Source of the DNA: Aeromonas taiwanensis
GTDB taxonomy: Bacteria > Pseudomonadota > Gammaproteobacteria > Enterobacterales > Aeromonadaceae
Assembly (NCBI RefSeq): GCF_000820165.1
Contig: NZ_CDDD01000047.1
Location: 1-58,812, forward strand
Length of the DNA stretch: 58,812 bases
Direction of reading: 5' to 3'
Positions 1 to 8,135 of the stretch are shown piece after piece. The stretch's first letter is position 1. Each line of letters starts with the position of its first letter. The position numbers and the translations under genes were made by a program. The notes under the pieces are model-generated. The model made no database searches and was not told the origin of the DNA. It was given only the letters and a program-made list of their open reading frames with translations.

Positions 1-501
1 ACCCCGGGTGGCGCCTCGCCCGTTCGCCGCTTGGCGCCACTCCCATCCTTTACTGGCGGCCTCGCCCCTTCCCTTCCCCGACCCCCTCGCAAGAGTTCCC
101 CCGTCCGCCTCCGAGTGGCCGGCAGAAAAGGGCATGCCGGTTGTCTGGGAGTGGAGGTGAGAGAAATGGTGGTAAACACCCATTGTCTGATGGCATATGA
201 GATGTTTTTTTGTACCAAACTCTGCTTGCATCCAAGTCCCGCAGCGCCCGTTCGCTGCCTACGGGGTCATTGCCTCATTCGTTACCCAGTTTCATTTCCG
301 ACACCAAAAACACAAAAATGCAACGAAGAAAACGTTATTCCTTCACGTGTTGCCTACCGTAATCCCACGAATGGTTGGCTGCGTAAAACTTTGTGTCATT
401 TTTTTACCGTTTCAGCCCCTTACCCCCTTGCCCGGGGCCAAGAGGCTGCCTAAAATCGCGCGTCTTTTATCAACCCCACCTCTATTGTTGGAGAACACCA
501 C
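1..501. other. Gene-free region upstream of satP
   Basis: About 500 bases without a credible gene; the open frames here lack family resemblance. Bases 8-15 and 33-40 form an 8-bp inverted repeat (GTGGCGCC/GGCGCCAC), possibly the tail of a terminator from a gene left of the window. Bases 180-400 are clearly more AT-rich than the surrounding genes and probably hold the satP promoter and control sites, but I could not place a convincing -35/-10 pair. Confidence 0.5.
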
Positions 502-1098
502 GTGAGCGAAAAATTGGCCAACCCTGCCCCTCTGGGTCTGATGGGTTTCGGTATGACCACCATTCTGCTGAACATCCATAACGCAGGTTTCTTCCCCATC
601 AGCGCCATGATCCTGGCCATGGGTCTGTGCTATGGCGGTCTGGCCCAGATCATCGCCGGCATCATGGAGTACAAGCGTGGCAACACCTTCGGTGTCACCG
701 CCTTCATCTCCTACGGCACCTTCTGGTGGAGCCTGGTGTTCCTGCTGGTAATGCCGACCATGGGTCTGGCCGAAGCCACTCCCCACGCCTACATGGGCTG
801 GTATCTGCTGATGTGGGGCGTCTTCACCCTGTTCATGCTGGTCGGTACCGTCAACTTCCCGCGCGTGAAGCAGTTCGTGTTCGCCTCCCTGACCGTGCTG
901 TTCTTCCTGCTGGCCGCCCGTGACTTCACCGGCAGCACCCTGATCGGCACCATCGCCGGCTTCGAAGGCATCATCTGCGGTGCCAGCGCCATCTACCTGG
1001 CCATGGCCACCGTGATCAACGAGCAGTTCGGTCGCACCGTGATGCCCATCGGCGAGCAGAAGAAAGCCGCTCCCGCCCAGCTGAAAGCCGCTGCCTGA
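502..1098 (+). CDS. satP: Acetate/succinate uptake permease SatP (GPR1/FUN34/YaaH family)
   Basis: A 198-residue inner-membrane protein of the acetate uptake transporter family, which moves acetate (and succinate in E. coli) with protons. The family signature NPAPLGL is at residues 7-13, and about six hydrophobic segments follow, with short polar ends. Length fits the family (E. coli SatP is 188). The start is GTG at 502, preceded by a GGAGAA ribosome-binding site about 7 bases upstream. A stem-loop with a T-run follows the stop. A second acetate transporter, actP, lies 7 kb downstream, so acetate uptake is represented twice in this window. The function follows from the family. Confidence 0.93.
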   Translation: MSEKLANPAPLGLMGFGMTTILLNIHNAGFFPISAMILAMGLCYGGLAQIIAGIMEYKRGNTFGVTAFISYGTFWWSLVFLLVMPTMGLAEATPHAYMGWYLLMWGVFTLFMLVGTVNFPRVKQFVFASLTVLFFLLAARDFTGSTLIGTIAGFEGIICGASAIYLAMATVINEQFGRTVMPIGEQKKAAPAQLKAAA

Positions 1099-1119
1099 CA
1101 GGCATGCGACATCGCTTGT

Positions 1120-1146
1120 GAAAAAGGCACCCTCGGGTGCCTTTTG
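1120..1146 (+). terminator. Rho-independent terminator after satP
   Basis: AAAAGGCACC and GGGTGCCTTTT form a stem with a tiny loop, running into TTTTGT on the plus strand. It sits between satP and the convergent mtfA and could serve both. Confidence 0.75.
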
Positions 1147-1164
1147 TCTATCTGTCGTCGGTGG

Positions 1165-1980
1165 CTAAAGCGGCTCCTGCTCCGCTGTGCCCCCCGCCAG
1201 CAGCCGGGTAGCAGGGAAGCGATCGGCGGGCTGCTGCCCATAAAAGTGGGCGAGCTGCTCGTAGACGGCGGGATAGACGGCGCGCAGGCGCAGCGGATCG
1301 GTGAAGAAGCTCTCGCTGCACACCGCGAAGAACTCGGCGGGGTGCGAGGCGGCATAGGGATCGATCTCGGTCACCTCCCCCCTGGCCAGCTGCTCGTTCA
1401 TCTCGTCGAATGCCTGCTGCAACACCCGGGTCCATTGCCGTGGATCCATGCCGGCCGGCAGCGGCGGCGCCCCGTCCGCATCCCCTCCCAGCATGTCGAG
1501 CTTGTGGGCGAGCTCATGGATCACCAGATTGAAGCCATCCCAGTCCCCATCCTGCTGCAGCTCGCTCCAGGCCAGCACTAGCGGCCCCTGGGGCCAGGAC
1601 TCGCCGGCGTTCTCCTCTTCAAACTCGCTCACCAGCCCGAACTCGTCCTGCACCTCCTGACGGCGGGTGACGGGCTCGGGGATGATGATCACCTCGTGGA
1701 AACCGCGATACCAATCCATCCCCAGATGCAGGATGGGCAACACCGCCTGCAGAGCCAGCACGCCTTGCTGTCGGGGACTCAGTTCGACACCAATCTGGGT
1801 GATCGTCTTACGCGAGAGGAAATGGTGCGCCAATGCGATCAGCTTTTCCTCCTCCCCGGCGGGAAGCCCCTGCAGGATGGGGACGGCCGCCAGGGCCTGC
1901 CGCCACTCCTGTTCCCCCGGGAGCGCACGCTCCATGGGGGATGCACCACCAAATACCGCTTTCAACCTGGACCAGAACAC
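1165..1980 (-). CDS. mtfA: Zinc peptidase MtfA (M90; Mlc/DgsA anti-repressor)
   Basis: About 271 residues. The zinc site HELAHK (HExxH) is followed by LDMLGG, and a downstream AEFFA motif supplies a further conserved acidic residue, all as in peptidase family M90. In E. coli MtfA binds the glucose-PTS repressor Mlc and is a zinc peptidase. I place the start at the GTG at 1980, because GAGGAG lies 5 bases upstream; a TTG at 1998 would add six residues without a better site. The gene follows a GNAT gene on the same strand with almost no gap, suggesting a two-gene operon. The role in Mlc control is inferred from the family. Confidence 0.88.
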   Translation of the reverse strand: MFWSRLKAVFGGASPMERALPGEQEWRQALAAVPILQGLPAGEEEKLIALAHHFLSRKTITQIGVELSPRQQGVLALQAVLPILHLGMDWYRGFHEVIIIPEPVTRRQEVQDEFGLVSEFEEENAGESWPQGPLVLAWSELQQDGDWDGFNLVIHELAHKLDMLGGDADGAPPLPAGMDPRQWTRVLQQAFDEMNEQLARGEVTEIDPYAASHPAEFFAVCSESFFTDPLRLRAVYPAVYEQLAHFYGQQPADRFPATRLLAGGTAEQEPL

Positions 1981-1998
1981 TGGGACTCCTCTTGCCAA

Positions 1999-2436
1999 TC
2001 AGACCGCTTTCACAAAGCGTTTCGGGCGCTCGCTATAGCCTTGCGCCAGATAAAAACGGTGCGCCCCTTCGCGCTTGAGGCTGCTGGAGAGCTCCAGCTG
2101 GCAGCACCCCAGGGCCGCAGCCCGCTGCTCTGCCACCGCCAGCAGCAGGGCGCCGATCCCCTCACCCCTTGCACCCTCATCGACAACCAGCGCCGAGATC
2201 AGGCCCCAGGCTGGTGCAAGGTGCATGGGTTGCAGCCGATGCCACACCAGCACACCCTGGATGCGGCCATGAAGGCTCGCGACCAGCACCTCCCGGGCCG
2301 GCTCGGGCTCGGCCAGGCGCACGGCCACCTCGCCGTCAGGGTTCGGGTAGCCCAACTGGGCAAACAACACCGACAACGCGGCCCCATCCTCCCCCTCGGC
2401 GGGGCGAATGGTGCAGTCATTTTCCTTCGTTGTCAC
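1999..2436 (-). CDS. GNAT family N-acetyltransferase
   Basis: About 145 residues forming one GNAT fold. The acetyl-CoA-binding region is the segment SALVVDEGARGEGIGALLL (R/Q-x-x-G-x-G/A type loop, here RGEGIG), followed by a C-terminal YSERPKRF end typical of small GNATs. The start is GTG at 2436 with GGAGG about 8 bases upstream; an open frame continues further upstream but lacks family resemblance. The acetyl acceptor is unknown. It lies directly upstream of mtfA on the same strand and is probably co-transcribed with it. Confidence 0.8.
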   Translation of the reverse strand: MTTKENDCTIRPAEGEDGAALSVLFAQLGYPNPDGEVAVRLAEPEPAREVLVASLHGRIQGVLVWHRLQPMHLAPAWGLISALVVDEGARGEGIGALLLAVAEQRAAALGCCQLELSSSLKREGAHRFYLAQGYSERPKRFVKAV

Positions 2437-2754
2437 TCCTGGCCTCCTATTTGCATTATGCCCCCTGGGCCCCTGGACCTGAAAAAGATGCAGATGATGG
2501 GTAAGTACCGAACCTTGTCCAGTTCCATTCATCGTTTGTTAATGTCAATTCACAAATTAACAAAGAAACAACACTTTTCACTAGGAAGGGCCTGTACAAA
2601 CCGATATGTTGAATCCCGCGGACCATCCAGTCGAAAGTCCTGCACTATGTGTTGAGTGACGTGTTGAGTGACCCCCTTGGTCACCACCTATTTCAATGTT
2701 AAGGGAGCGAGGCACAGACCTCGCCAAGACAGCGCAACAAAGGAGTTGTTGTAC
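2437..2754. promoter_or_regulatory. Intergenic control region between the GNAT gene and agcS
   Basis: Divergent promoter region of about 320 bases. It contains an AT-rich inverted repeat, TTTGTTAA at 2535-2542 and TTAACAAA at 2557-2564, and a perfect tandem 12-base repeat GTGTTGAGTGAC at 2649-2672. A strong AAAGGAG ribosome-binding site for agcS lies near 2741. No gene is visible. Confidence 0.5.
2649..2672. repeat. Perfect tandem 12-bp repeat upstream of agcS
   Basis: GTGTTGAGTGAC occurs twice head to tail (2649-2660 and 2661-2672), about 85 bases before the agcS start. It may be a duplicated regulator site or a chance duplication. Confidence 0.7.
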
Positions 2755-4248
2755 ATGAATGAGATCGTCAATGCCATCAATGGCGTGATTTGGAGCCCAG
2801 CGCTCATTTACCTGTGCCTGGGGGTAGGCCTCTACTTCTCCCTGCGCAGCCGTTTCCTGCAACTGCGCCACATCAAGGAGATGGTGCGCCTGATGTTTGA
2901 TGGCAAGAGCACGGATGCAGGTGTCTCCTCCTTCCAGGCCCTGGCCATGACCCTGGCCGGTCGCGTCGGTACCGGCAACATCGCCGGTGTGGCCACCGCC
3001 ATCACCTTCGGCGGCCCGGGCGCCCTGTTCTGGATGTGGATGGTGGCCTTCCTCGGCGCCAGCTCCGCCTTCGTGGAGTCCACCCTGGGTCAGGTCTACA
3101 AGGAGAAGATCAACGGTGAATACCGCGGCGGCCCGGCCTTCTACATCGAGAAAGGGCTCGGCATGAAGTGGTACGCCTGGACCTTCGCCATCGCCACCAT
3201 CTTCGCCTGCGGCGTGCTGCTGCCGGGCGTACAGGCGAACTCCATCGGCTCCAGCCTGCAGACCGCCTTCGAAATCGACCCGAACGTGACGGCCGCCGGT
3301 CTCGCCCTGCTGCTTGGCTTCATCATCTTTGGCGGCGTCAAGCGCATCGCCAACTTCGCCAGTACCGTCGTCCCCTTCATGGCGCTGGGTTACATCATCG
3401 TCGCCTGTGTCATCATCGCCCTGAACATCGGCCAGCTGCCGGGCGTGATCCTGCTGATCTGGAAGAGCGCCTTCGGGATGGAAGCCGGCTTCGGTGCCAT
3501 TCTGGGCCTGGCCATCATGTGGGGCGTCAAGCGTGGCGTCTACTCCAACGAAGCCGCCCAGGGCACAGGCCCGCACGCCTCCTCCGCCGCCGCGGTGAGC
3601 CACCCGGCCAAGCAGGGCCTGGTGCAGGCGTTCTCCGTCTACATCGACACCCTGTTCGTCTGCTCCGCCACCGGCTTCATGCTGCTCATCACCGGCCTGT
3701 ACAACGTGCAGGGTCCGGATGGTGCCGCACTCTACACCGGCATCGCCGGCGTGGCCGCAGGCCCGGGCTATGTGCAGACCGCCATGGAGAGCATGATGCC
3801 GGGCTTTGGCAACTCCTTCGTCGCCATCGCGCTGTTCTTCTTCGCGTTCACCACCATAGTGGCCTACTACTACATCGCCGAGACCAACATTGCCTACATC
3901 AACCGCAAGATCAACCGTCCCTGGCTCACCTTCCTGCTGAAACTGGCACTGATGGCTTCCACCGTTTACGGCACCGTCAAGACCGCCGATCTCGCCTGGG
4001 GTCTGGGTGACATCGGGGTCGGCCTGATGGCCTGGCTGAACATCGGCGCCATCCTGCTGCTGCAAAAGCCCGCCTTCGCCTGCCTGAAGGACTATGAAGC
4101 CCAGAAGGCCATGGGGCTGGATCCCGTGTTCCATCCGGAGAAGCTTGGCATCAAGAACGCCGACTACTGGACCGGCCGCCGCTCCGAGCAGAACCTGCAG
4201 CAGGAGCAATCCGGCCACCCGTTCGAGCCGGATCGCGAACCCACCTGA
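2755..4248 (+). CDS. Na+:alanine/glycine symporter (AgcS/AGCS family)
   Basis: About 497 residues and very hydrophobic, with 10-11 predicted membrane segments. It carries AGCS family blocks: GRVGTGNIAGVATAI near residues 73-87, FGGPGALFWMW, and GVKRGVYSNEAAQGTGPHA in the middle. Members import alanine or glycine with sodium or protons (E. coli DagA/YaaJ, Vibrio and Haemophilus DagA). I chose the ATG at 2755 because AAAGGAG lies 7 bases upstream; an open frame begins at 2668 but its extra residues do not resemble the family. It is a single-gene unit with a terminator immediately downstream. Exact substrate is inferred. Confidence 0.92.
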   Translation: MNEIVNAINGVIWSPALIYLCLGVGLYFSLRSRFLQLRHIKEMVRLMFDGKSTDAGVSSFQALAMTLAGRVGTGNIAGVATAITFGGPGALFWMWMVAFLGASSAFVESTLGQVYKEKINGEYRGGPAFYIEKGLGMKWYAWTFAIATIFACGVLLPGVQANSIGSSLQTAFEIDPNVTAAGLALLLGFIIFGGVKRIANFASTVVPFMALGYIIVACVIIALNIGQLPGVILLIWKSAFGMEAGFGAILGLAIMWGVKRGVYSNEAAQGTGPHASSAAAVSHPAKQGLVQAFSVYIDTLFVCSATGFMLLITGLYNVQGPDGAALYTGIAGVAAGPGYVQTAMESMMPGFGNSFVAIALFFFAFTTIVAYYYIAETNIAYINRKINRPWLTFLLKLALMASTVYGTVKTADLAWGLGDIGVGLMAWLNIGAILLLQKPAFACLKDYEAQKAMGLDPVFHPEKLGIKNADYWTGRRSEQNLQQEQSGHPFEPDREPT

Positions 4249-4270
4249 TCCCCTGACAAACAAGCAGATA

Positions 4271-4298
4271 AAAAATGGCAGCCTCGGCTGCCATTTTT
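4271..4298 (+). terminator. Rho-independent terminator after the AGCS symporter
   Basis: AAAAATGGCAGCC and GGCTGCCATTTTT form a perfect 13-bp stem with a 2-base loop. It is near-symmetrical and so can also stop the convergent crotonase gene. Confidence 0.9.
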
Positions 4299-4324
4299 AT
4301 TGCTGTTGCAGATGAGTCACCCGC

Positions 4325-5131
4325 TCACAGGGCGTTGCGCCTCGGCCCGAACGGCAGACGCCAGTGCAGCAGGCTGTTGAGGGTAGCCCGCCACTGATTG
4401 GGGCGCCCCAGGATCTGCTTCTGCAACCGGGTCTCCTCCTTCAGCATGGCCTCGTCACTGCGGGCCCAGGCCTGGGTGTAGAGCTGTTTGATGCCCGCCA
4501 GCGCATCCGGCGACTTGGTGATGAGGGTTCGGGCGAATGCCCGCGCCTCCTCCAGGGGATCTGCACACACCCGGCTCACCAGCCCGAGCGACTTGGCCTC
4601 GGCGGCCTCCAGCTCGCGCCCGCTCATGGCAAGCTCCATGGCGGTGTCCATCCCCATCAGGTTGCGCAGGGTGACGCTGCCGCTCATGTCAGGGATGATG
4701 CCCCACTTGATCTCCATCACCGAGAAGCGGCAATCCGGGGTGCTGAAACGAAAATCGGCACCAAGGGCGATCTGCAGCCCGCCCCCGAAGCAGACCCCCT
4801 GGGTCACGGCGATCACCGGCACCGGCAACTGGTGCCAGCCATAAGCCACCCGCTGGGCCAGATTGGTCGCCTCGTCCGCCTCGCGCTTGAGGATCTCGAG
4901 CGCCGCCACCGGCTGCCTCAGCATGGATTTCACATCCAGTCCGGCGCAGAAGGCCCGCCCCTCCCCGTGCAGGATCACGGCTCTGAGCCCCTTTTGTCGG
5001 GATACCTCATCGAGCGTCTCGTCGATGGCGCTGAACATGGCGCGATCCAGCGCATTGAGCTTGTCGCCCCGGTTCAGCATCACCTCGGCGATACCGTCCT
5101 GAAACACCCATTTGACCCTTGGTCTTTCCAT
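4325..5131 (-). CDS. Enoyl-CoA hydratase/isomerase (crotonase) family protein
   Basis: About 268 residues of a single crotonase fold. Visible features are LNRGDKLNALD near the N-terminus (CoA and oxyanion region), GRAFCAGLDVKSM (oxyanion-hole Gly), and GVCFGGGLQIALGADFRF (second oxyanion loop). IKWGIIPDMSG has Asp at one catalytic position, as in isomerase-like members, rather than the Glu pair of classical hydratases. The reaction is therefore uncertain: hydratase, isomerase or another CoA chemistry. The start is probably the ATG at 5131 with a GGAGA site; an ATG at 5164 would add 11 residues. It is not in an obvious fatty-acid operon. Confidence 0.85.
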   Translation of the reverse strand: MERPRVKWVFQDGIAEVMLNRGDKLNALDRAMFSAIDETLDEVSRQKGLRAVILHGEGRAFCAGLDVKSMLRQPVAALEILKREADEATNLAQRVAYGWHQLPVPVIAVTQGVCFGGGLQIALGADFRFSTPDCRFSVMEIKWGIIPDMSGSVTLRNLMGMDTAMELAMSGRELEAAEAKSLGLVSRVCADPLEEARAFARTLITKSPDALAGIKQLYTQAWARSDEAMLKEETRLQKQILGRPNQWRATLNSLLHWRLPFGPRRNAL

Positions 5132-5289
5132 CTCCTTCTCCGTCTCTTCCCTTAAACTGGTCATACCACAACGTTACCAGAGTGTTACCGGCAGGTACAG
5201 GAAGGCCTCTGGCGCTCTGCGACTAAAGTCGGCTGGCCCGGCTCCGGCGCCTTTGCCAGACTGGCCCCATGGTCACGACGGAGCCTGTC

Positions 5290-7077
5290 ATGTCACTGTT
5301 GTTCAATTTTGCCCGCCCGCCGTTCGACTGCCTGGACGACGAGGCCCGCCAGCGTCTCGGCCGGCACCTCAGCATCTGCTACTTTCGCGCCGGCCAGACG
5401 GTGCAGAGCCCGGGGGACGAGCCCGCCGGCCTCTACCTCATCATCAAGGGGGCCGTGGAAGAGTCGGCCCCCCACCAGTCGTTTGGCGACTATGGCGAGG
5501 GGGACATGTTCGACGTCCGTGCTCAGTTCGACGGACGCTGCCGCCACCGCTTCGCCGCGCTGGAAGACACCCTCTGCCAGCTCATTCCCCGCTCCGTCTT
5601 TCTGACCCTGTGTGACGAGCACCCCGACGTCGCCCGCTACTTCACCGCCACCCTGGCCGATCGCCAGCGGGAGCAGGAGCGTCGCAGCCAGCTCGGGCAA
5701 CAGAACCTGGCGGAGTTCATCCTGACGCGCATAGCGCCAGGCCACCTGCAGGCGCCCCTCATCGTCGACGGCCGCCTGTCCCTGCTGGCCGCCACCGAAG
5801 CCATGGTGGCCAAGGGCACCGACTGCCTGCTCTACCCCGCTGCCGACGGCAGCCTGAGCCTGGCGACCCGCAAGACCCTGCTCCACGCCCTCACCCTCAA
5901 GGGATTGCCGATCACCGCACCGCTGGCGGTGCTGACCCCCACTCCGCTGATAGGTCTGCCACTGGAGAGCTATCTGTTCGATGCCCTCCTGCTGATGACG
6001 CGCCACCGCATCAAGCGCCTCGTCATCTGGCAGGGACAGGAGGTGGCGGGCATCCTGCACCTGACCCAGGTACTCGGGCTCTTCTCCGCCCACTCCCACG
6101 TGCTCACCCTGCGCATCGCCCGGGCCGACTCGCCGGCGGCTCTCGAGGCGGTGGCCCGGGAGCAGCAGCAACTCGTGCGCTCCCTGTTCGCCCAGGGGAT
6201 CCACACCCTCTTCCTGATGAAACTCATCGCCACCATCAACGAACAGCTGATCGCCAGGGCCTTCGCCCTGGTGATCCCCCCAGAGCAGCAGGAGCAGGTC
6301 TGCCTGTTGATGCTGGGTTCGGAGGGGCGGGGCGAGCAGATCCAGAAGACCGATCAGGACAATGCCATGATCCTGCCGGACAGCTCGGACTGGCCCACCC
6401 GGGAGGCGGATCTGGCCGCCTTCAGCGCCCTGCTGGCGCGCCTCGGCTATCCCCCCTGTCCGGGGCATGTCATGGTGAGCAACCCGGACTGGGTGAAGGA
6501 AGGGAAGCAGTGGCAGGGGCAGATCGAACTGGCCTGCGTGCGGGCCAGCGAGGAGGATCTGCTCTGGCTCGCCACCCTTGCCGATGCCCAAGCCATCGCC
6601 GGGGAGAGATCCCGGCTCGCCCCCGTCGCCCGCGCCCTGCGGGCACACCTGGCCGATAGGCCGGATCTGCTGGCGGAGATGGCACGGGCCGCCGTCGCCT
6701 TCCACGCCCCCCTCACCCTCTTTGGCCGGCTGGAGCAGGATCCCGAGGGGCTGGATCTCAAGCGGGGCGGCCTCTTCCCCCTGGTGCACGGGGTACGGGT
6801 GCTCTCCCTGGAGGCGGGGATCCTGGAGACTTCGACCACGGGGCGCATCGATGCCCTGGTCGCCCAGGGGCGCCTTAGCAACGACTATGGCGCCGATCTG
6901 GCGGAGGTCTTCCGGCTCTTCATCCGGCTGCGGCTGCGGGCTCAGCTGCAGGAGGGGGATGGACGGGTGCGCGTGGCCGGGCTCGGCCACGGTGAGCGTG
7001 ATCTGCTGCGCCACGCCCTGCATCGGGTGAAGAAGTTCCAGCAATGGCTCACCTTGCACTTTCGTCTTAGGCAGTGA
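5290..7077 (+). CDS. cNMP-binding / CBS / DUF294 nucleotidyltransferase-like regulator
   Basis: About 595 residues in four parts. An N-terminal cyclic-nucleotide-binding-like beta roll (residues ~5-120) contains GLYLIIKGAVEES. A CBS-pair region (~150-265) follows. The DUF294 nucleotidyltransferase domain has LGSEGRGEQ followed by KTDQDNA (G-S and D-x-D metal ligands, ~340-365), and a helical C-terminal domain ends in LTLHFRLRQ. Such proteins are putative signal-transduction enzymes resembling the uridylyltransferase GlnD catalytic region. I chose ATG 5290 with GGAG 6 bases upstream over ATG 5269. The next gene, a DnaQ-like exonuclease, begins 7 bases after the stop, and yjcH-actP follows. The biochemical activity of this architecture is unknown to me. 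Confidence 0.85.
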   Translation: MSLLFNFARPPFDCLDDEARQRLGRHLSICYFRAGQTVQSPGDEPAGLYLIIKGAVEESAPHQSFGDYGEGDMFDVRAQFDGRCRHRFAALEDTLCQLIPRSVFLTLCDEHPDVARYFTATLADRQREQERRSQLGQQNLAEFILTRIAPGHLQAPLIVDGRLSLLAATEAMVAKGTDCLLYPAADGSLSLATRKTLLHALTLKGLPITAPLAVLTPTPLIGLPLESYLFDALLLMTRHRIKRLVIWQGQEVAGILHLTQVLGLFSAHSHVLTLRIARADSPAALEAVAREQQQLVRSLFAQGIHTLFLMKLIATINEQLIARAFALVIPPEQQEQVCLLMLGSEGRGEQIQKTDQDNAMILPDSSDWPTREADLAAFSALLARLGYPPCPGHVMVSNPDWVKEGKQWQGQIELACVRASEEDLLWLATLADAQAIAGERSRLAPVARALRAHLADRPDLLAEMARAAVAFHAPLTLFGRLEQDPEGLDLKRGGLFPLVHGVRVLSLEAGILETSTTGRIDALVAQGRLSNDYGADLAEVFRLFIRLRLRAQLQEGDGRVRVAGLGHGERDLLRHALHRVKKFQQWLTLHFRLRQ

Positions 7078-7084
7078 GGCCTCC

Positions 7085-7717
7085 ATGGGCATCGTGAGCC
7101 GCTGGCGCCGCTACTGGTACGGGCGCGCCTTCCTGCAGGGGGAGTTCGCCCCCCTCTTCGGGCCCCCTCCCGCCGACGAGTGGGTGGCCCTGGATCTGGA
7201 GACCACCAGCCTGGATCCCGAGCGGGCCGACATCGTGGCCATCGGGGCGGTGCGCATCCAGGGGAATCGCCTGCTGACCGGGGAGGCGCTCTCATTACGG
7301 GTGCAACCGCCCCCCAGCCTGAACGCACAGTCGGTGACCATCCACGGCCTGCGCCATCAGGACCTGCAGCAGGGCATGGCGCTGGAGGCCGCGCTGCGCG
7401 AGCTCCTCGCCTTCATCGGCCCCCGCGAACTGGTGGGCTATCACATCCCCTATGATCTGCGCATCCTCAACCTCGCCTGCCAGCGAATGTGGGGGCTGAG
7501 GCTCCCCCAGGAGGGGGTGGAGGTGAGCCGGCTCTATCACGACCGGCTCTACCGGCGCTATCCCGACGCCGTCATCGACCTGCACCTGGCCGCCATCTGC
7601 CACCACCTCGGGCTGCCCCCCCTGCCCCCCCACGACGCACTGGCCGATGCCATCGCGGCCGCCCTCATCTTTGTCCGCCTGCACCAGGGCGGCCCCCTGG
7701 CTTATCCCAAAGTCTAA
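7085..7717 (+). CDS. DnaQ-like 3'-5' exonuclease
   Basis: About 210 residues with the DEDDh exonuclease signature: Exo I LDLETT near residue 37 (D-x-E), Exo II region YHIPYDLRIL (the Asp in the YD pair), and Exo III HDALADA near the C-terminus. This matches the proofreading-subunit superfamily, but it is shorter than DnaQ and is not dnaQ itself. It starts 7 bases after the cNMP/CBS/DUF294 gene and is surely translated with it. The same pair next to acetate transport genes is known in other gammaproteobacteria (recollection), suggesting that a nucleotide-type signal is made or removed here. Substrate unknown. Confidence 0.87.
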   Translation: MGIVSRWRRYWYGRAFLQGEFAPLFGPPPADEWVALDLETTSLDPERADIVAIGAVRIQGNRLLTGEALSLRVQPPPSLNAQSVTIHGLRHQDLQQGMALEAALRELLAFIGPRELVGYHIPYDLRILNLACQRMWGLRLPQEGVEVSRLYHDRLYRRYPDAVIDLHLAAICHHLGLPPLPPHDALADAIAAALIFVRLHQGGPLAYPKV

Positions 7718-7823
7718 TTGTCCGAAAATAACATTTAATTCACATTTTGCTTACATGAGCAGCCTACTGCTCGGTAGGGACACCCTTCATTCACAGCGGA
7801 CACAACCGTCACGGAGAACTGCA

Positions 7824-8135
7824 ATGGAACAGCAACACTATCTGAGGATCCAGCAAGATCCCAATTTCCAGGCGCTGGTCGCCAAGCGCCAGCGCTTTGC
7901 CTGGACCCTCTCCATCCTGATGCTGGGGCTCTACCTGGCGTTCATCCTGCTCATTGCCTTCGCCCCCGGCTGGCTCGGTACCCCCCTGAGCGAAGGCTCC
8001 AGCATTACCCGCGGCATCCCGGTCGGGATAGGTCTCATCCTGTCGGCCTTCGTGCTGACCGGTGTCTATGTGTTTCGGGCCAACGGCGAGTTTGACGAGC
8101 TGAACAACAAGATCCTCAAGGGAGTGCAATCATGA
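7824..8135 (+). CDS. yjcH: DUF485 membrane protein YjcH
   Basis: 103 residues with two membrane segments (about 30-52 and 65-88) separated by a short loop. The DUF485 core begins [14 protein letters not shown]. The ATG at 7824 has ACGGAG upstream. Its stop overlaps the actP start by four bases (ATGA), the usual YjcH-ActP arrangement, so the two are translationally coupled. YjcH is a small partner of the acetate permease, but its function is not established. The 100 bases upstream are AT-rich and should hold the operon promoter. Confidence 0.9.
   Translation: MEQQHYLRIQQDPNFQALVAKRQRFAWTLSILMLGLYLAFILLIAFAPGWLGTPLSEGSSITRGIPVGIGLILSAFVLTGVYVFRANGEFDELNNKILKGVQS

Noticed and set aside
31..453. 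140-codon frame at the left edge
   Set aside because: No similarity to any family I know, and it occupies the satP upstream region.
2581..4263. Long open frame of about 560 codons on the minus strand opposite the AGCS symporter
   Set aside because: Rich in Gly, His, Gln and Asp with no family resemblance; it is the antisense of a clear gene in GC-rich DNA.
5293..7092. 599-codon minus-strand frame opposite the cNMP/CBS protein
   Set aside because: Composition is that of an antisense frame; the plus-strand gene has intact domains.
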